Numbered from the stretch's first letter, positions 31,210 through 41,992 are shown. The stretch is DNA of 64,000 bases from Acanthosepion esculentum (GCA_964036315.1 OZ038517.1:53039288-53103287); one strand, 5' to 3'. The notes: generated from the sequence alone by a model not told the origin. Numbers and translations: made by a program.

Positions 31210-31440
31210 TTATTAGCAGATACGGCATCGAACACACTTCAAAATACCGAACCGACTCCCAAACTGATGCCTCCCCGATCGCTACAATCTGAACCTGTTT
31301 AAGTCTAGATTCAAACGTTACCTTCTGTATGTCATCATAAACTGTGTTCCTCATATCTTACTCTGTAACTCTCTACTTTGAGTAGCCCTTAGGCCTTGTG
31401 TAAAGTGAACATAACTGTAAGAAAAAAAAACTTTCTTTTA
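31210..31440 (+). pseudogene. LINE C-terminal tail with A-run
   Basis: LNLFKSRFKRYLLYVII at about 31291-31341 matches the FK.R.NRYL ending of the second LINE family. It is followed by a 3' region with GCCCTTAGGCCTTGTG and an A9 run at 31422. Confidence 0.5.
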
Positions 31441-31637
31441 CCTACAATATTTGTCAGAATCAAAAAATATTTTTTATCAATTTAGAAGTGGGGATGCCTA
31501 GTTCATAACTTAAATGCAGTATCAAATTGATCCCTAATTAAAGGGTTATTTAGAAATATTTATTTACAGCTTGTTTATTTACAAGATTATAAATATATGT
31601 GAACCAAGTATAAGGTGATATTTATTATTTGCCTTTT
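31441..31637. other. AT-rich linker
   Basis: Possible further R3 pieces (GTTTATTTACAAGATTATAA). Confidence 0.35.
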
Positions 31638-31975
31638 AAAGGGTGTTTCATTAAGACGGATTATATATAAAGGGTATTTCATTAAGGCGGATTATATATC
31701 AAGGGTGTTTCATTAAGACGGATTATATATAAGGGTGCTTCATTAAGACGGATTATATATAAGGGTGTTTCATTAAGACGGATCAAAGTCAGTGTTATTG
31801 GTGAACATTTATTTATTTCTCTAATGGATCATGTTATTTAAGTCATGGCAATTATGTGTGAAAAATAATATCGCCCAAATATCTGCCAAATCTGAAAGAA
31901 AAAAAAATCATTAGACACTTAAACATAATTCACATTAAAATCAGTCAAAGTTATTGGAACACCCTTTATAAAGAT
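31638..31975. mobile_element. mariner-type MITE with a tandemly repeated left end
   Basis: AAGGGTGTTTCATTAAGACG followed by GATTATATAT is repeated about five times with a 30-31 bp period (31639-31790). Then comes GATCAAAGTCAG. The right end, TCAGTCAAAGTTATTGGAAC then ACCCTTTA (31947-31975), is the matching inverted terminus. The interior is AT-rich and non-coding. Confidence 0.7.
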
Positions 31976-32330
31976 TTATTATTCACAATTTTATAAAGAA
32001 AGAAACTTGAAAAGAAATAATTTTATGCAAAAAGTTATTAAAAAAAATTACAAAATTATCAAAATATGTAAACCATGCAATATTTATTACTTACCATTTT
32101 ATAAATAACTATAAAAATAAGTTTTTTATTCATAATTTTATCAAAATATCAATAAAGCAAAAACATTTGAATAAACATATGATATATATTTCGTTTTTTA
32201 AAACAATAAACATTGTCGAAAGAGTCCAAAGTATATACAGTAATAGCGGTGTCAAGGGAATAACAGTCCTTGTGACATAGTTTTCTTTGCAACCATGAAG
32301 GTTAAACATTACCAATAAAAAAAATTATGT
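31976..32330 (-). repeat. dispersed AT-rich repeat R3, copy 4
   Basis: TTTTTAAAACAATAAACATTG (32196-32216) and AATAGCGGTGTCAAGGGAA match the ends of copies 1 and 2. Confidence 0.5.
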
Positions 32331-32439
32331 GAAAATTATTTCAGTCAATTTAAATGAAAATTATTTTTTTCGACCGTAATCGGAATCATCGCGTCAATAG
32401 GAACAACACGTTCCTTCGTTTTGAATTCATAGTTTTCCT

Positions 32440-32592
32440 TCTCCAAGACCGGTTGCCAGAACCCAATCTGGCGCTGGAGAAAGAGGAGTTTCCCAAGGGT
32501 ATCAGCACGTAAGTAGATGTAATGAACTCGACTGGAATTCGAACTCGGTTCTCCGATTCCGAGCCGCAGTCCATTGCTCTACCGCACCTCCC
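32440..32592 (-). mobile_element. SINE family S1 copy c
   Basis: The minus strand has GCGGTAGAGCAATGGACTGC as A-box region and GAGTTCGAATTCC as B box, then the S1 body to GGCAACCGGTCTTGG. An internal deletion removes part of the pyrimidine block. Confidence 0.7.
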
Positions 32593-33140
32593 AAAGCTAA
32601 CTCAGCCGCCATCATTGCATCATGTTATCAGGGAAAAGTTGAAAAAGCGTCACTACTTGACAGAGTCAAGAGGCGAGGTCATTCTCTTTACATTTCAAAC
32701 CAGCTGTGTTATTATGTACATGAATGTAAATGTTTTGACTCCAAAGACAGACTCTTGGGCAGTCTAAACTTTTGTCGTCAGAAGAGACGTTAAAAGCCAT
32801 CAACTCAACGCTATTTCGTATTCATTGTTTTTATATTGTTGCAACAAAGGAGAAATAAAAACACTTTCTAAAATTACTTCTTAGCGGCTGCGGAAAAGAG
32901 CAGACAGTTATTTGTTCCACGCTATCGTTCATTTAAAAAAAACAACATTTATATTGAGTAACTAAACATTCTGCAAAGAAAGAGTAAAATCGAGGAAGGA
33001 CGTTGACATTTAAAAGAATATGGCGGCGATTTTTAAAATTTCTCAAAGGAAGGAGAGGGCAGACTGAAAAGGATGAAGAGGATAGACGGGAAAAAGAAAT
33101 CGGGCAGAGAGAAAAGGAGGATTTGTGCTGAATCAACCGG
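32593..33140. other. unassigned sequence
   Basis: No supportable feature. Confidence 0.4.
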
Positions 33141-34505
33141 TAGAGGCAGGCAGGCGGAATAGGCGTACTTGGGCAGAATGAAAAGCTAAACTCGAGTAGG
33201 CGGAATAGACGTATTTGGGCAGAATGAAAAGCTAGACTCGAGTAGGCGAAATAGACGTATTTGGGCAGAATGAAAAGCTAGACTCGAGCAGGTGGAAAAG
33301 ACGTACTTGAGCAGAATGAAAAGCTAAACTCGAGTAGGCGGAATAGACGTACTTAGGCAGAATGAAAAGCTAAACTCGAGTAGGCGGAATAGACGTACTT
33401 GAGCAGAATGAAAAGCTAAACTCGAATAGTCGGAATAGACGTATTTGGGCAGAATGAAAAGCTAAACTCGAGTAGTCAGAATAGACGTATTTGGGCAGAA
33501 TGAAAAGCTAAACTCGAGCAGGTGGAATAGACGTACTTGAGCAGAATGAAAAGCTAAACTCAAGCAGGTGGAATACGCGTACTTGGGCAGAATGAAAAGC
33601 TAAACTCGAGTAGTCAGAATAGACGTATTTGGGCAGAATAAAAAGCTAAACTCGAGCAGGTGGAATACACGTACTTGGGCAGAATGAAAAGCTAAACTCG
33701 AGTAGTCAGAATAGACGTATTTGGGCAGAATAAAAAGCTAAACTCGAGCAGGTGGAATACACGTACTTGAGCAGAATGAAAAGCTAAACTCAAGCAGGTG
33801 GAATACACGTACTTGGGCAGAATGAAAAGCTAAACTCGGACAGGCGGAATAGTGGTACTCGGGCAGAATTAAAAGCTAAACTCGATCAGGCTGAATAGAC
33901 GTACTTGGGAAGATTGAAAAGCTGAACTCGGACAAGCTGAATAGATGTAATTGCTCGGATTGAAAAGCGCAACTAGGACAAGCTGAATAGAAGTAATCGG
34001 ATAGAAATGAGAAGCCAAACTCAGGCAGTCGGAATAGACGTACTTGAGCAGAATGAAAAGCTAAACTCGAATAGGCGGAATAGACGTATTTGGGCAGAAT
34101 GAAAAGCTAAACTCGGACAGGCGGAATAGTGGTACTCGAGCAGAATTAAAAGCTAAATTCAAGCAGACTGAATAGACGTACTTGGGGAGAATGAAAAGCC
34201 AAACTCAGGCAGGCGGAATAGTTGTACTCGGGCAGAATGAAAAGCTAAAATCGGACAGGCGGAATAGACGTACTTGGGCAGAATGAAAAGCTAAACTCGA
34301 GCAGGTGGAATAGACACACTTGGGTAGATTGAAAAGCTAAACTCGGACAAGCTGAATAGATGTAATTGCTCAGATTGAAAAGCCCAACTAGGAGAAGCTG
34401 AATAGAAGTAATTGGATAGAAATGAAAAGCCAAACTCGGGCAGGTTGAATTGTCGTAATTGGGCAGATTCAAAATCGCAGCGCGGTCAGACTGAATAGAC
34501 GTATT
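33141..34505. repeat. 46-bp minisatellite (~30 copies)
   Basis: Unit GCAGAATGAAAAGCTAAACT, CGAGTAGGCGGAATAGACGT, ACTTGG. GCAGAATG falls at 33173 and 33219, a 46-bp step. Left copies are regular; copies right of about 33880 diverge (GATTGAAAAGCCCAACTAGG) and have indels. The period is not a multiple of three, so the minus-strand frame that runs into it from the adjacent RT is not a real protein. Confidence 0.93.
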
Positions 34506-34507
34506 TG

Positions 34508-34616
34508 GACAGATTGCTACAACTACTGCTAGGAAAGTTGGTTTACTGCATATCTCGAGGTTCTTGACAAAATCCAAAGAAGGGTCTATAATGTGCTCGA
34601 TCCTGACCACCTCATA
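34508..34616 (+). pseudogene. LINE RT thumb piece, inverted relative to its neighbour
   Basis: The plus strand encodes IATTTARKVGLLH and LEVLDKIQRRVYNVLDPDHL, blocks that normally lie downstream of the segment on the minus strand at 34617-35270. The two meet tail-to-tail at about 34616. It is therefore an internal inversion in one LINE copy or two copies joined. Confidence 0.6.
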
Positions 34617-35275
34617 TAAGCGGACAGCGTGAGACCAAGCAGGCGTAACGAGGCGGCTCTCGTGGAGTTGGGTATCAGCCATTCTGATGGGAGGCAGAGA
34701 AGGAGGTCTATGGTGGGTAAATGAGAGCAGTTTCGTTTTGGAGGCATTGAAGTTTAAAAACCATTTCCTGTCCCAGTCAACCACAGATTAGAGATACTTT
34801 TCGAGACCGGCGGCCAGTTTAGTTTTGTCAACGCTACCAGATTTACTATTGAGGCAGGAGTAAATAGTAGTGTCGTCCGCGTAGATAACTACTTGGGAAC
34901 TGATGATATCGGGAAGGTCGTTAATGAAGATCAGGAACAGTGTAGGGCCCAAGATAGAGCCTTGGGGAACGCCGGCGTTTGCGATAAAGGAGTTGGAAGA
35001 GAACCCGTTTAGGACGACCTTCATTTCACGCTTTGACAGGAATGATTGTATTAAGTCAAAGAATCGTCCTGTAATGCCGTATCCCTGAAGCTTAAGAAGA
35101 ATTCCGGCATGCCAAACCCTATCAAATGCGTTAGAGGTATCTAGAGCCACGGCTTCTACGTTATTGTGAAGTAAGGGAATCCTGAAAAAATCAGGAGCTT
35201 TACCGGAATTCATTATTGGCGACACAATCTCATTCTCTGTAATACCAACCCTGTGACCTAGTGGTATCATCGCCT
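34617..35275 (-). pseudogene. non-LTR reverse transcriptase (jockey/CR1-like), palm domain
   Basis: The best-preserved RT in the window. Minus-strand order: IPLLHNNVEAVALDTSNAFD (motif A), RVWHAGILLKLQGYGITGRF, SFLSKREMKVVLNGFSS, NAGVPQGSILGPTLFLIFIN (motif B region), VVIYADDTTIYS (motif C with intact YADD), then, after an in-frame TAA at 34788-34790, VVDWDRKWFLNFNASKTKLL and a frameshift near 34670 into SLRLLGLTLSAYM. The endonuclease and the start of the ORF are absent upstream of 35270. Catalytic residues look intact, but the stop and truncation make it inactive. Confidence 0.85.
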
Positions 35276-35445
35276 TGAATGGGGTGAAATGATGAAAATG
35301 ATTTCAGGGGCGAAGACACAAAGTATTAGAAATGCGTTTTGGAGGCTGAGAGCCTAAAGATTAAGATGTTTTCTTTTTGAAACTTTAGAAACCGTCAGAT
35401 TTTCATGGATGTACGCAAAATACTAAGAAAGTATGTATACGTGTC
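35276..35445. other. LINE-flanking sequence
   Basis: The segment 35222-35295 (CATTTCACCCC.. complement region with CCCTGTGACCTAGTGGTATC) is echoed at 35690-35755 (CCAATCTGTTCCCTAGTGTC). This indicates a direct duplication of a LINE-internal piece about 460 bp apart. Confidence 0.45.
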
Positions 35446-35622
35446 ATTTGTCCCCTAAGGCCTAAAGGAATATGCTTTTAGCAATTTTGATCTGATATCT
35501 TTCATGTTATGCAATGTGTTCCCTGTATAAAGAATATTTTACAATGTTCAGTTGTCTCCATCAGCCCGCGACCCTGTATTGGAGGTCGCTAAAATACCCA
35601 CATAATTTCAAATGATTTTCAC
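35445..35622 (+). repeat. dispersed repeat R4, copy 1
   Basis: TTTGTCCCCTAAGGCCTAAA through CACATAATTTCAAATGATTT is nearly identical to 36803-36975, and more distantly to the reverse complement of 41290-41420. Confidence 0.8.
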
Positions 35623-35816
35623 GACTAATTCAACCAATACAGTCAGGAAATCCTGAGAGAATTAAGAGCGTCCCCAGAGCGTGGCGGCCACGATCTGATT
35701 CTCTGTACCCCAATCTGTTCCCTAGTGTCATTATCACCTTGCTTGGGGTGAAATAATTTAAAAAAATAAATGGTTAAAAAGGTATCTTGGATGTGAATTC
35801 TTTTTTTTTTTTGTTG
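35623..35816. other. linker with T-run
   Basis: Includes the T14 run at about 35799-35812, which reads as the poly(A) tail of the following minus-strand SINE. Confidence 0.5.
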
Positions 35817-36076
35817 GAAGATCAGTTAGTTATGTGCCATACGTGATACACGCTTAGGCGATCATGTATCTTTAGATACGTGACTGACGAGGCAGATATT
35901 TTTTTACCGTAGTAGATAGCCATTTCTTTCTGCGGTCGACCAGTTGCCACCCACGGCTACAGAACCCGGTCTGTGCTGCTATTTATTCATAGCTGGGGGA
36001 GGGGGAGAAGACAAGGATTCATACCTTTCCCAATGGTATTGCCCAGTAAGTGAATGTAATGAATTCGACTGGAAAG
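35817..36076 (-). mobile_element. SINE family S1 copy d (head truncated)
   Basis: Full 3' part (GTTATGTGCCATACGTGATA, GATCATGTATCTTTAGATAC, TGACGAGG) and body. It is cut at CGACTGGAAAG where the next S1 copy starts. The tRNA-like head is absent. Confidence 0.8.
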
Positions 36077-36391
36077 TCAGTGAGTTATGTGCCATAGTGA
36101 TACACGCTTAGGCGATCATGTATCTTTCGATACATGACTGACGAGGTAGATTCTTTTCTCGTAGTAGGTTGCCATTTCTTTCTGCGGTAGACCAGTTGCC
36201 ATCCAAAGCTATAGAACCCGGTCTATCCTGCTATTTAACTATAGCTGGGGGGAGAAGAAGAGGATCCATACCTTTCCCAAGGGTATTAGCACGTAAGTGA
36301 ACGTAATGGATTCGACTGGAATTTGAACTCTGCTCTCCGATTCCTCAATCCGAGCCGCTATCCATTACTCCATTAATCCGTGCCTCCTTCT
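36077..36391 (-). mobile_element. SINE family S1 copy e (full length)
   Basis: About 315 bp. The minus strand starts GGAGGCACGGATTAATGGAG, TAATGGATAGCGG (A-box region) and GAGTTCAAATTCC (B box), continues through the common body, and ends with a hairpin ATGTATC/GATACAT and TATGGCACATAACTCACTGA. It joins copy d head-to-tail without a gap, so copy e probably inserted into, or was duplicated with, copy d. Confidence 0.82.
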
Positions 36392-36802
36392 TGGAAGATA
36401 CTGTAATTATAAATCCTGTTATGGATCCTGCTGATGGAGGAAGAGTTTAAATTGTGAGAGTTGGCGATCCCAAAGATTGGATTCGAAATAGGATTTTGCG
36501 CGCCAAGTGACAAACGCCGAATCCAAGACAGACGCCGGTTTGAACACATAGCGGATCACACGTACTTTTGCCTACTTCAAAGAATAGAAAAAGGTCGCCG
36601 AATCCAACACGCAACTAATAGACGAATTTTAGATTACACCACACCGGAGACTCCAAGATGGATATGGAGCGATGAGACTTTGACTTCAGACCACTCAGAA
36701 CAGGAATACTAAGCAAAATAACGCGAAATAATGCAGGACATACAGCAGAATGTGAAACACCAATCAGATAAGTTTCATCCATTTCAAACAGATATATTAC
36801 TG
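36392..36802. other. unassigned sequence
   Basis: An 83-codon plus frame (36461) is rich in Arg and His and contains WIWSDETLTSDHSEQEY. I do not recognise it. Confidence 0.4.
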
Positions 36803-36980
36803 GATTTTGTCCCCTAAGGGCTAAAGGAATATGCTTTTAGCAATTTTGACCTGATCTCTTTCATGTTATGCAATGTGTTCCCTGTATAAAGAATATTTTA
36901 CAATGTTCAGTTGTCTCAATCAGCCCTCGACCCTGTATTGGAGGTCGCTAAAATGCCCACATAATTTCACATGATACGTC
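36803..36980 (+). repeat. dispersed repeat R4, copy 2
   Basis: See 35445-35622. It is directly followed by a LINE C-terminal fragment. Confidence 0.8.
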
Positions 36981-37200
36981 AGTCCTATTCTAATAGTTTC
37001 TTTTCTTTCACTTCTTGCCTGTGGAACGCCCTTCTGATTTCTTGCTTCCCTGCCAACTACGATCTTCCAAAATTTAAATGCAATGTCAACCGCCATTTTC
37101 TGTTTTTCTCTTTGCAGAAATAAATTTTTCCATTTTTTTCCTGTTGAGAGCAGAGTTGTTTTTGCCACTTCTCTTCCTGTGCATTCTGTTACTTTACAAG
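36981..37200 (+). pseudogene. LINE RT extreme C-terminus
   Basis: Plus frame: LTSCLWNALLISCFPANYDL then PKFKCNVNRHF, the same ending as at 15800-16010. Confidence 0.6.
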
Positions 37201-37849
37201 ATCTAATAAAATATTTTTGAAATCCTCCATGATAAGCGTCTTCTTTTTTTTTCCCGGATTTACTTTTCTGGTTTTTTTCCAGATGCTTTTCAAATGCAAA
37301 AACTGTGACGAAAAATTAAAAAAAAATTCTCGAACATCCACTGTTAAAACAAATTGGCAATTACACGTAGTTCTTTTACGAAAACTCGTCTGCCCGTGTT
37401 TTAGGAGAGTTCCTTTTTAATCCCTGTGGTCCTCGCAAATCCTCGTCGCCAAGTTGTTGTGGTCTATTAGGGGCCAGAAAGGAAGACACGGAATGAAGAA
37501 GGTAGGTTGAACAAGTGTATTGAAATAACAGAACATATATACAAAATATGACTGTTATTAGTCAGTAGATAGAAGTGTTCGTCCGAACTGTCAGGTTACA
37601 CTGCGTCCTGTCTGCCTCCTTAGGAAGTCTCGCAGGTTAGTATTTATGAAGGAGGAAGAGTTCATTCTAATGTAGCTAGGTCACCATAACACTTTCTAAA
37701 TTTTTATTGTTCTTTTCCTCACTAAAGTCTTCTCATTCTCTATAACTCTAATGGTAAGTAAATGTATAATACTTCTCGTCGGTCGGTCCTTGGTCAATGC
37801 TGCCGCTAATGGTGGTCGTTCCTATCTGGGCCCCACTCAGTCCCACGTT
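37201..37849. other. unassigned sequence
   Basis: Includes a stretch (37480-37690) with GGGGCCAGAAAGGAAGACAC that could be a terminal retroelement region. No second copy was found. Confidence 0.35.
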
Positions 37850-39060
37850 GTGTTGATTGATCACGGAGCTGGCAAGGATCCAATTGTCGTCAGCAGTTGT
37901 GGCGTTGGTCCGATTCCGGCGAAGCTATGTCACTAAGTAAAAATTTAAAAAAAAATCTTCTTGCAGACGAAATAAAGAAAAGACAGGAATTTCTTCAGGG
38001 TCTATTTCTGTGTAATTTATAGCGTTCTTAATACTGAAATATTAACCCTTCCCACTTTGAATTCTGTCGTTACACTATGTTCAATTTAGTTAAGTCTGGA
38101 ACAAGGCATAAGTCGGATGTTCTCTTTGCAGCAAGTCACGTGGGATTCGGCAGAGTAGTCGTCGCTCGTCGTCTGCACGCCGGAACTGGCGTCTCTGCAC
38201 TGTTCCGGTTATATTGACTTTTAACTAAAACTGGCATGACGGTCGACGTGGTTAGGGGACTCAGTGTTTCCCCTATCTTATTACAAGATCCCCTTTGTTT
38301 TCTGGCTCCGGATAATTAATTATATCTTCAAATTTGGGGAGTTTCATGTTTCTATGGGCAGCAGTCACAGGTACCAATACGCCCTGATAACTGCATCCTT
38401 CTTTTATTTGTGCCTCATACCAACACCTCCGTCTTCCTCCTCCTCTCTCAGTATTTCATTTTCGCCTGTTACCTCGATTGTCCGTTTCACAAATCTTGTT
38501 CTCAAACTGCGTGGCGTGGCTTAGCTTCTAATCATTAATTAGAATTATCATTTTAATTTCTCGTCAGCAAATCTTTCCCAGCCTGGTCTTGTTTATAGAA
38601 TCAGAGATTTACCAGTTGTTTCCTCCGGTCAGTTATCTCATCCTGCAAGGGTCATCCCACTCCAAGAACCCTGGGTTCTTACATAAAGTAATTCTATTTC
38701 AACGACTTTTTTTCACTTTTTGGTAGGCAAAATAAATAAGTTTTCCAATTTTGCCCCTGTCCTCAAAACCACTAAATATTATATCTCGATTAGTGTTTTC
38801 GTAATTGGCACATTTTAGGCGGCGTCATCAATCAACTGTTATCCCGACCCTATCACGTGGCCTCTGTGGCTATATCTTTCCAACAAACTCACTTTTGTTC
38901 GAGCCGTCCCTGCTCCAAAAAAGGAAAAAAAAGAAAAAAGGGACTTTCAAAGTTAAAATCAACTTCTCTCAGTCCATCAGTTAGTCTATTGTTCTATTCT
39001 TTTCATCTTGTTCCAAGCTTATATTTTTAACTTAACCCTTTTATTTTCGGTTTGCCAGTG
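37850..39060 (+). repeat. diverged inverted duplication, copy 2
   Basis: Matches the minus strand of 14430-15620 along its length: GTCGTCAGCA, TTGCAGACGAAATAAAG, CCCACTTTGAATTCTG, GCAAGTCACGTGGGATTCGG, TTATTTGTGCCTCATACCA, TTTTCGTAATTGGCACA and CCAAGCTTATATTTTTAACT. No conserved reading frame between copies. Confidence 0.65.
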
Positions 39061-39329
39061 TCACATAGTGTCACAAATGGATAAAAATCAAGAATAATAT
39101 AATAAGGTAATAATATTAATGAAGCATATATAGGTCACCACGTCAAGTGAAAATGCGAAAGACTGTTCGAAATATCCGAAAGGCTGTTCCGCAAAATAAC
39201 ATTCATGTAAGCCAAAACGATCGACAATGACCAGTCTGTGGTAAAACTTGCCGCAGTTTGGCGGGTTTAAAAAATCCTCTACGGATGCATACATATATAA
39301 GCATACGTGTGATTCTTTTTCGTTGCTAA
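39061..39329. other. unassigned sequence
   Basis: No supportable feature. Confidence 0.4.
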
Positions 39330-39700
39330 CGATTTTCACGATACGACTTATTCAACCTTTACAGTAAGGCAATCTTCGTATTAAAAGTCATAGCGGAATT
39401 CTTTACAATCTTTACAACATTATATATTCAGGTGACACAGGGTTTATAGCCGCCACAGAAATGAAATTACAGTAACTCCTACAGAAGGAAAGAAGGAAGA
39501 AAGGACTAATCCTCAGCAGTAAGAAAACAAAATGTATGGGTGTCAAAAAAAAGGAGCATGCCAAGATGCGAACAACGAATTGGAGAACCGAAATTAAACA
39601 GATACAAAAATTTAAATATCTAAGAAATGTATTGGTAGGAGAGGGAAAGTGCAAACCCAAGAAAACTATTTAAAAACAGGAGGATTTCGTTAGAAATAAA
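39330..39700 (+). pseudogene. RTE-like LINE RT remnant, palm to thumb
   Basis: The plus strand has NLYNIIYSGDTGFIAATEMK LQ (YADD-type motif changed to YSGD), then KKTKCMGVKKKEHAK-like and LENRN-like blocks and a KFKYL-like block. The sequence is full of shifts and stops. It leads directly into two tandemly expanded segments of the same ORF. Confidence 0.5.
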
Positions 39701-39704
39701 GAAA

Positions 39705-39965
39705 CAAGTATTGGACTGTTACGTAATATCAGTCCTCCTATATGGCAGTGAACGCTGCACAACCTCCTCACAGATGAAGAAGAGATTTGAAGCAACAGAA
39801 ACAAAGAAAAGAGTACTGAACCGCTACGTAATATCAGTCCACCTATATGGCCGTAAATAATGGACAAACTCCTCACAGATGATGAAGAGACTTGAAGCAA
39901 CAGAAACAAAGAAAAGAGTATTGAAATGTTATGTAATACCATTCCTCCTAAATGGCAGTGAATGA
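39705..39965 (+). repeat. 105-bp tandem expansion inside the LINE ORF
   Basis: TACGTAATATCAGTCCTCCT-type starts at 39718, 39823 and 39928, a strict 105-bp (35-codon) step. Each unit encodes YVISVLLYGSE..TTSSQMKKRFEATETKKR. The second unit has an in-frame stop (CGTAAATAATGG). Confidence 0.8.
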
Positions 39966-39973
39966 GGTGTGAA

Positions 39974-40700
39974 GAAAGAAGCATTCCAAAAGCTAATCTA
40001 GGCGCTGAGAAACGGAAACATTTCGTTCTGAAGGTGGAAAAGAGGGCTGGATTGCTTTTTAATATGCGGCACCAATATCCGATCATGCCTTGGACTAGCG
40101 AAAGAAGCATTCCAAAAGCTAATCTAGGCGCTGAGAAACGGAAACATTTCGTTCTGAAGGTGGAAAAGAGGGCTGGATTGCTTTTTAATATGCGGCACCA
40201 ATATCCGATCATGCCTTGGACTAGCGAAAGAAGCATTCCAAAAGCTAATCTAGGCGCTGAGAAACGGAAACATTTCGTTCTGAAGGTGGAAAAGAGGGCT
40301 GGATTGCTTTTTAATATGCGGCACCAATATCCGATCATGCCTTGGACTAGCGAAAGAAGCATTCCAAAAGCTAATCAAGGCGCTGAGAAACAGAAACATT
40401 TCGTTCTAAAGAACGAAAAGAGGGCTGGATTGCTTTGTGATATGCGGCACCGAGATCCGAGCAGCCGTTGGACTAACGAAAGAAGCATTCCAAAACCAAT
40501 TTATGCTGTTTAGAAACGGAAACATCTCGTTCTAAAGTAAGAAAAGTGGGCTGGATTGCTATGTGATATCCGGCACCGAAATCCCAGCATGCATTGGAAT
40601 AGCGAATGGAAGACTCCCAAAGCTAAGCAGAGTGCTGAAAAACGGAAATAATTTTCTCTAGAAACAAGGCATAGAGATGTGATTCGATAAATTTCTCTAA
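39974..40700 (+). repeat. 126-bp tandem expansion inside the LINE ORF (~5.5 copies)
   Basis: GAAAGAAGCATTCC starts at 39974, 40100, 40226, 40352 and 40478, a strict 126-bp (42-codon) step, with a decayed unit near 40603. The plus frame repeats MPWTSERSIPKANLGAEKRK and continues HFVLKVEKRAGLLFNMRHQY. This resembles the ..PWT....N..VL.. block that follows SQMKKRLEA in RTE-like proteins. The first three units are nearly identical; units four and five diverge. The minus strand is open too, but only because the period is a multiple of three. Confidence 0.85.
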
Positions 40701-41289
40701 CATCCAATGAGCCTCGACCCATAAAAACGCACAACGACTTAAATTCTGTCCTGTGTGTTGGGCACTCTCTCGCAGGCGGAGGAAACTTTTACTTTTGCAG
40801 GTAAGTACGCTATCATGAATTTCGGCTGGCTACAAATATCGGTATCCCTGCTCAACCACTCATTCTGAGCCTCGGGAGATATGTTTTTGTTTTCTATTCT
40901 TATTTCTTTCTTTGTTCACAATTTTAGTATCAACAATCTTCTCTACTTTGCCTGACACTCCTAAGGGAATGTGTTGCATCCATCATCAAGTGCGCTCATA
41001 ACGCCTAATCATCGTGCTGACCTGAATGTATCGTAGGAACATCGCATCGGCCTTTACATAAACAGTACTGAACTGAATTCTAAACTGCGCAGAACAGTGA
41101 ATATTACCTTATAACTACCACCTACTCTCACGAACAAATTACAACTCCTGTTGGTAAAATTTTTAAACTTCTCTCCTACTCCAATTTTTAAAAAAAATTT
41201 CGCCGTAAAAATGGTGCAGCCTGTCTACTAGGGCGGCTAGCTGATCCCCATTGCGTGCGACTTCTCGTGTTTGTTCAACCTATGACATT
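40701..41289. other. unassigned sequence
   Basis: No supportable feature. Confidence 0.4.
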
Positions 41290-41420
41290 GTGGCATCTAC
41301 CATGTGAAATTATGTGAGAATTTTAGCGACAGCCCACACAGAGTCTAGACCCGATGAACAAAGAGAGAGACAATTGAACATTGTAAACATTCTTACACAG
41401 GCAACGAGTTCCATAACATG
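41290..41420 (-). repeat. dispersed repeat R4, copy 3 (diverged)
   Basis: The reverse complement carries TTCATGTTATGGAACTCGTT, AATGTTCAATTGTCTC and GTCGCTAAAATTCTCACATA, matching R4. Confidence 0.6.
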
Positions 41421-41802
41421 AAGGAGCCCACCTATGGTTTGTAGTGCAACTATGCTGAGCGGACCTTAGTTACACTCTCTGGGAAAGTGCGCGTTATCCA
41501 GCGTGATCAACAGTCTGAACAAAGCCAGCACGCTCAAACCCTCGGTCACGATGACTTGTGACTTTGTGCTAACACAACCACACACGGCTCCTGGGGATTC
41601 CGTCTACCCAATTTCGCTCACAAGTCTTGGGTCAACTCGTGCTATGGTTTTTCAGGCACTTTCCGCGCGCAGGGATCGCCTCCTCCAGACCGATAACATT
41701 AAGAAGTCACCGTCCTGACAAATCGAGCATGGCGAGATTCGAACCCGGGTCTCGTGATCAGAAAGCGTGCATTCTAACCACCCAGCCACTTTTGCTGTAA
41801 TA
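41421..41802 (-). mobile_element. tRNA-derived SINE (family S3)
   Basis: The minus strand starts with a clear tRNA-like head at about 41802-41727: AGTGGCTGGGTGGTTAGAAT (A box) and CCCGGGTTCGAATCTCGCC (perfect B box). The body carries TTGTGAGCGAAATTGGGTAG and ACGGAATCCCCAGGAGCC and runs to about 41421. It encodes no protein. Layout and body wording resemble SINEs I associate with cephalopods, but that is from memory. Confidence 0.65.
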
Positions 41803-41813
41803 ATTACAACTCG

Positions 41814-41920
41814 CTGTGCTTATATAGGTTTATTTTTAGGAGTGATTTCTGTTATCCGGTATTTCTGTTATCCGGCAACGGTCTAGTTCCAAGGGTGCCG
41901 GATAAAAGAAGTCGTGTACA

Positions 41921-41992
<72 letters not shown>

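Noticed and set aside
34245..34784. 179-codon minus-strand frame as an independent gene
   Set aside because: Its first 45 codons continue the RT in the same frame after one stop; the rest reads an inverted RT piece and the 46-bp minisatellite backwards.
39670..40362. 230-codon minus-strand repeat protein
   Set aside because: The frame is open on both strands only because the tandem periods (105 and 126 bp) are multiples of three. The plus strand matches LINE RT blocks, so the minus frame is a shadow.
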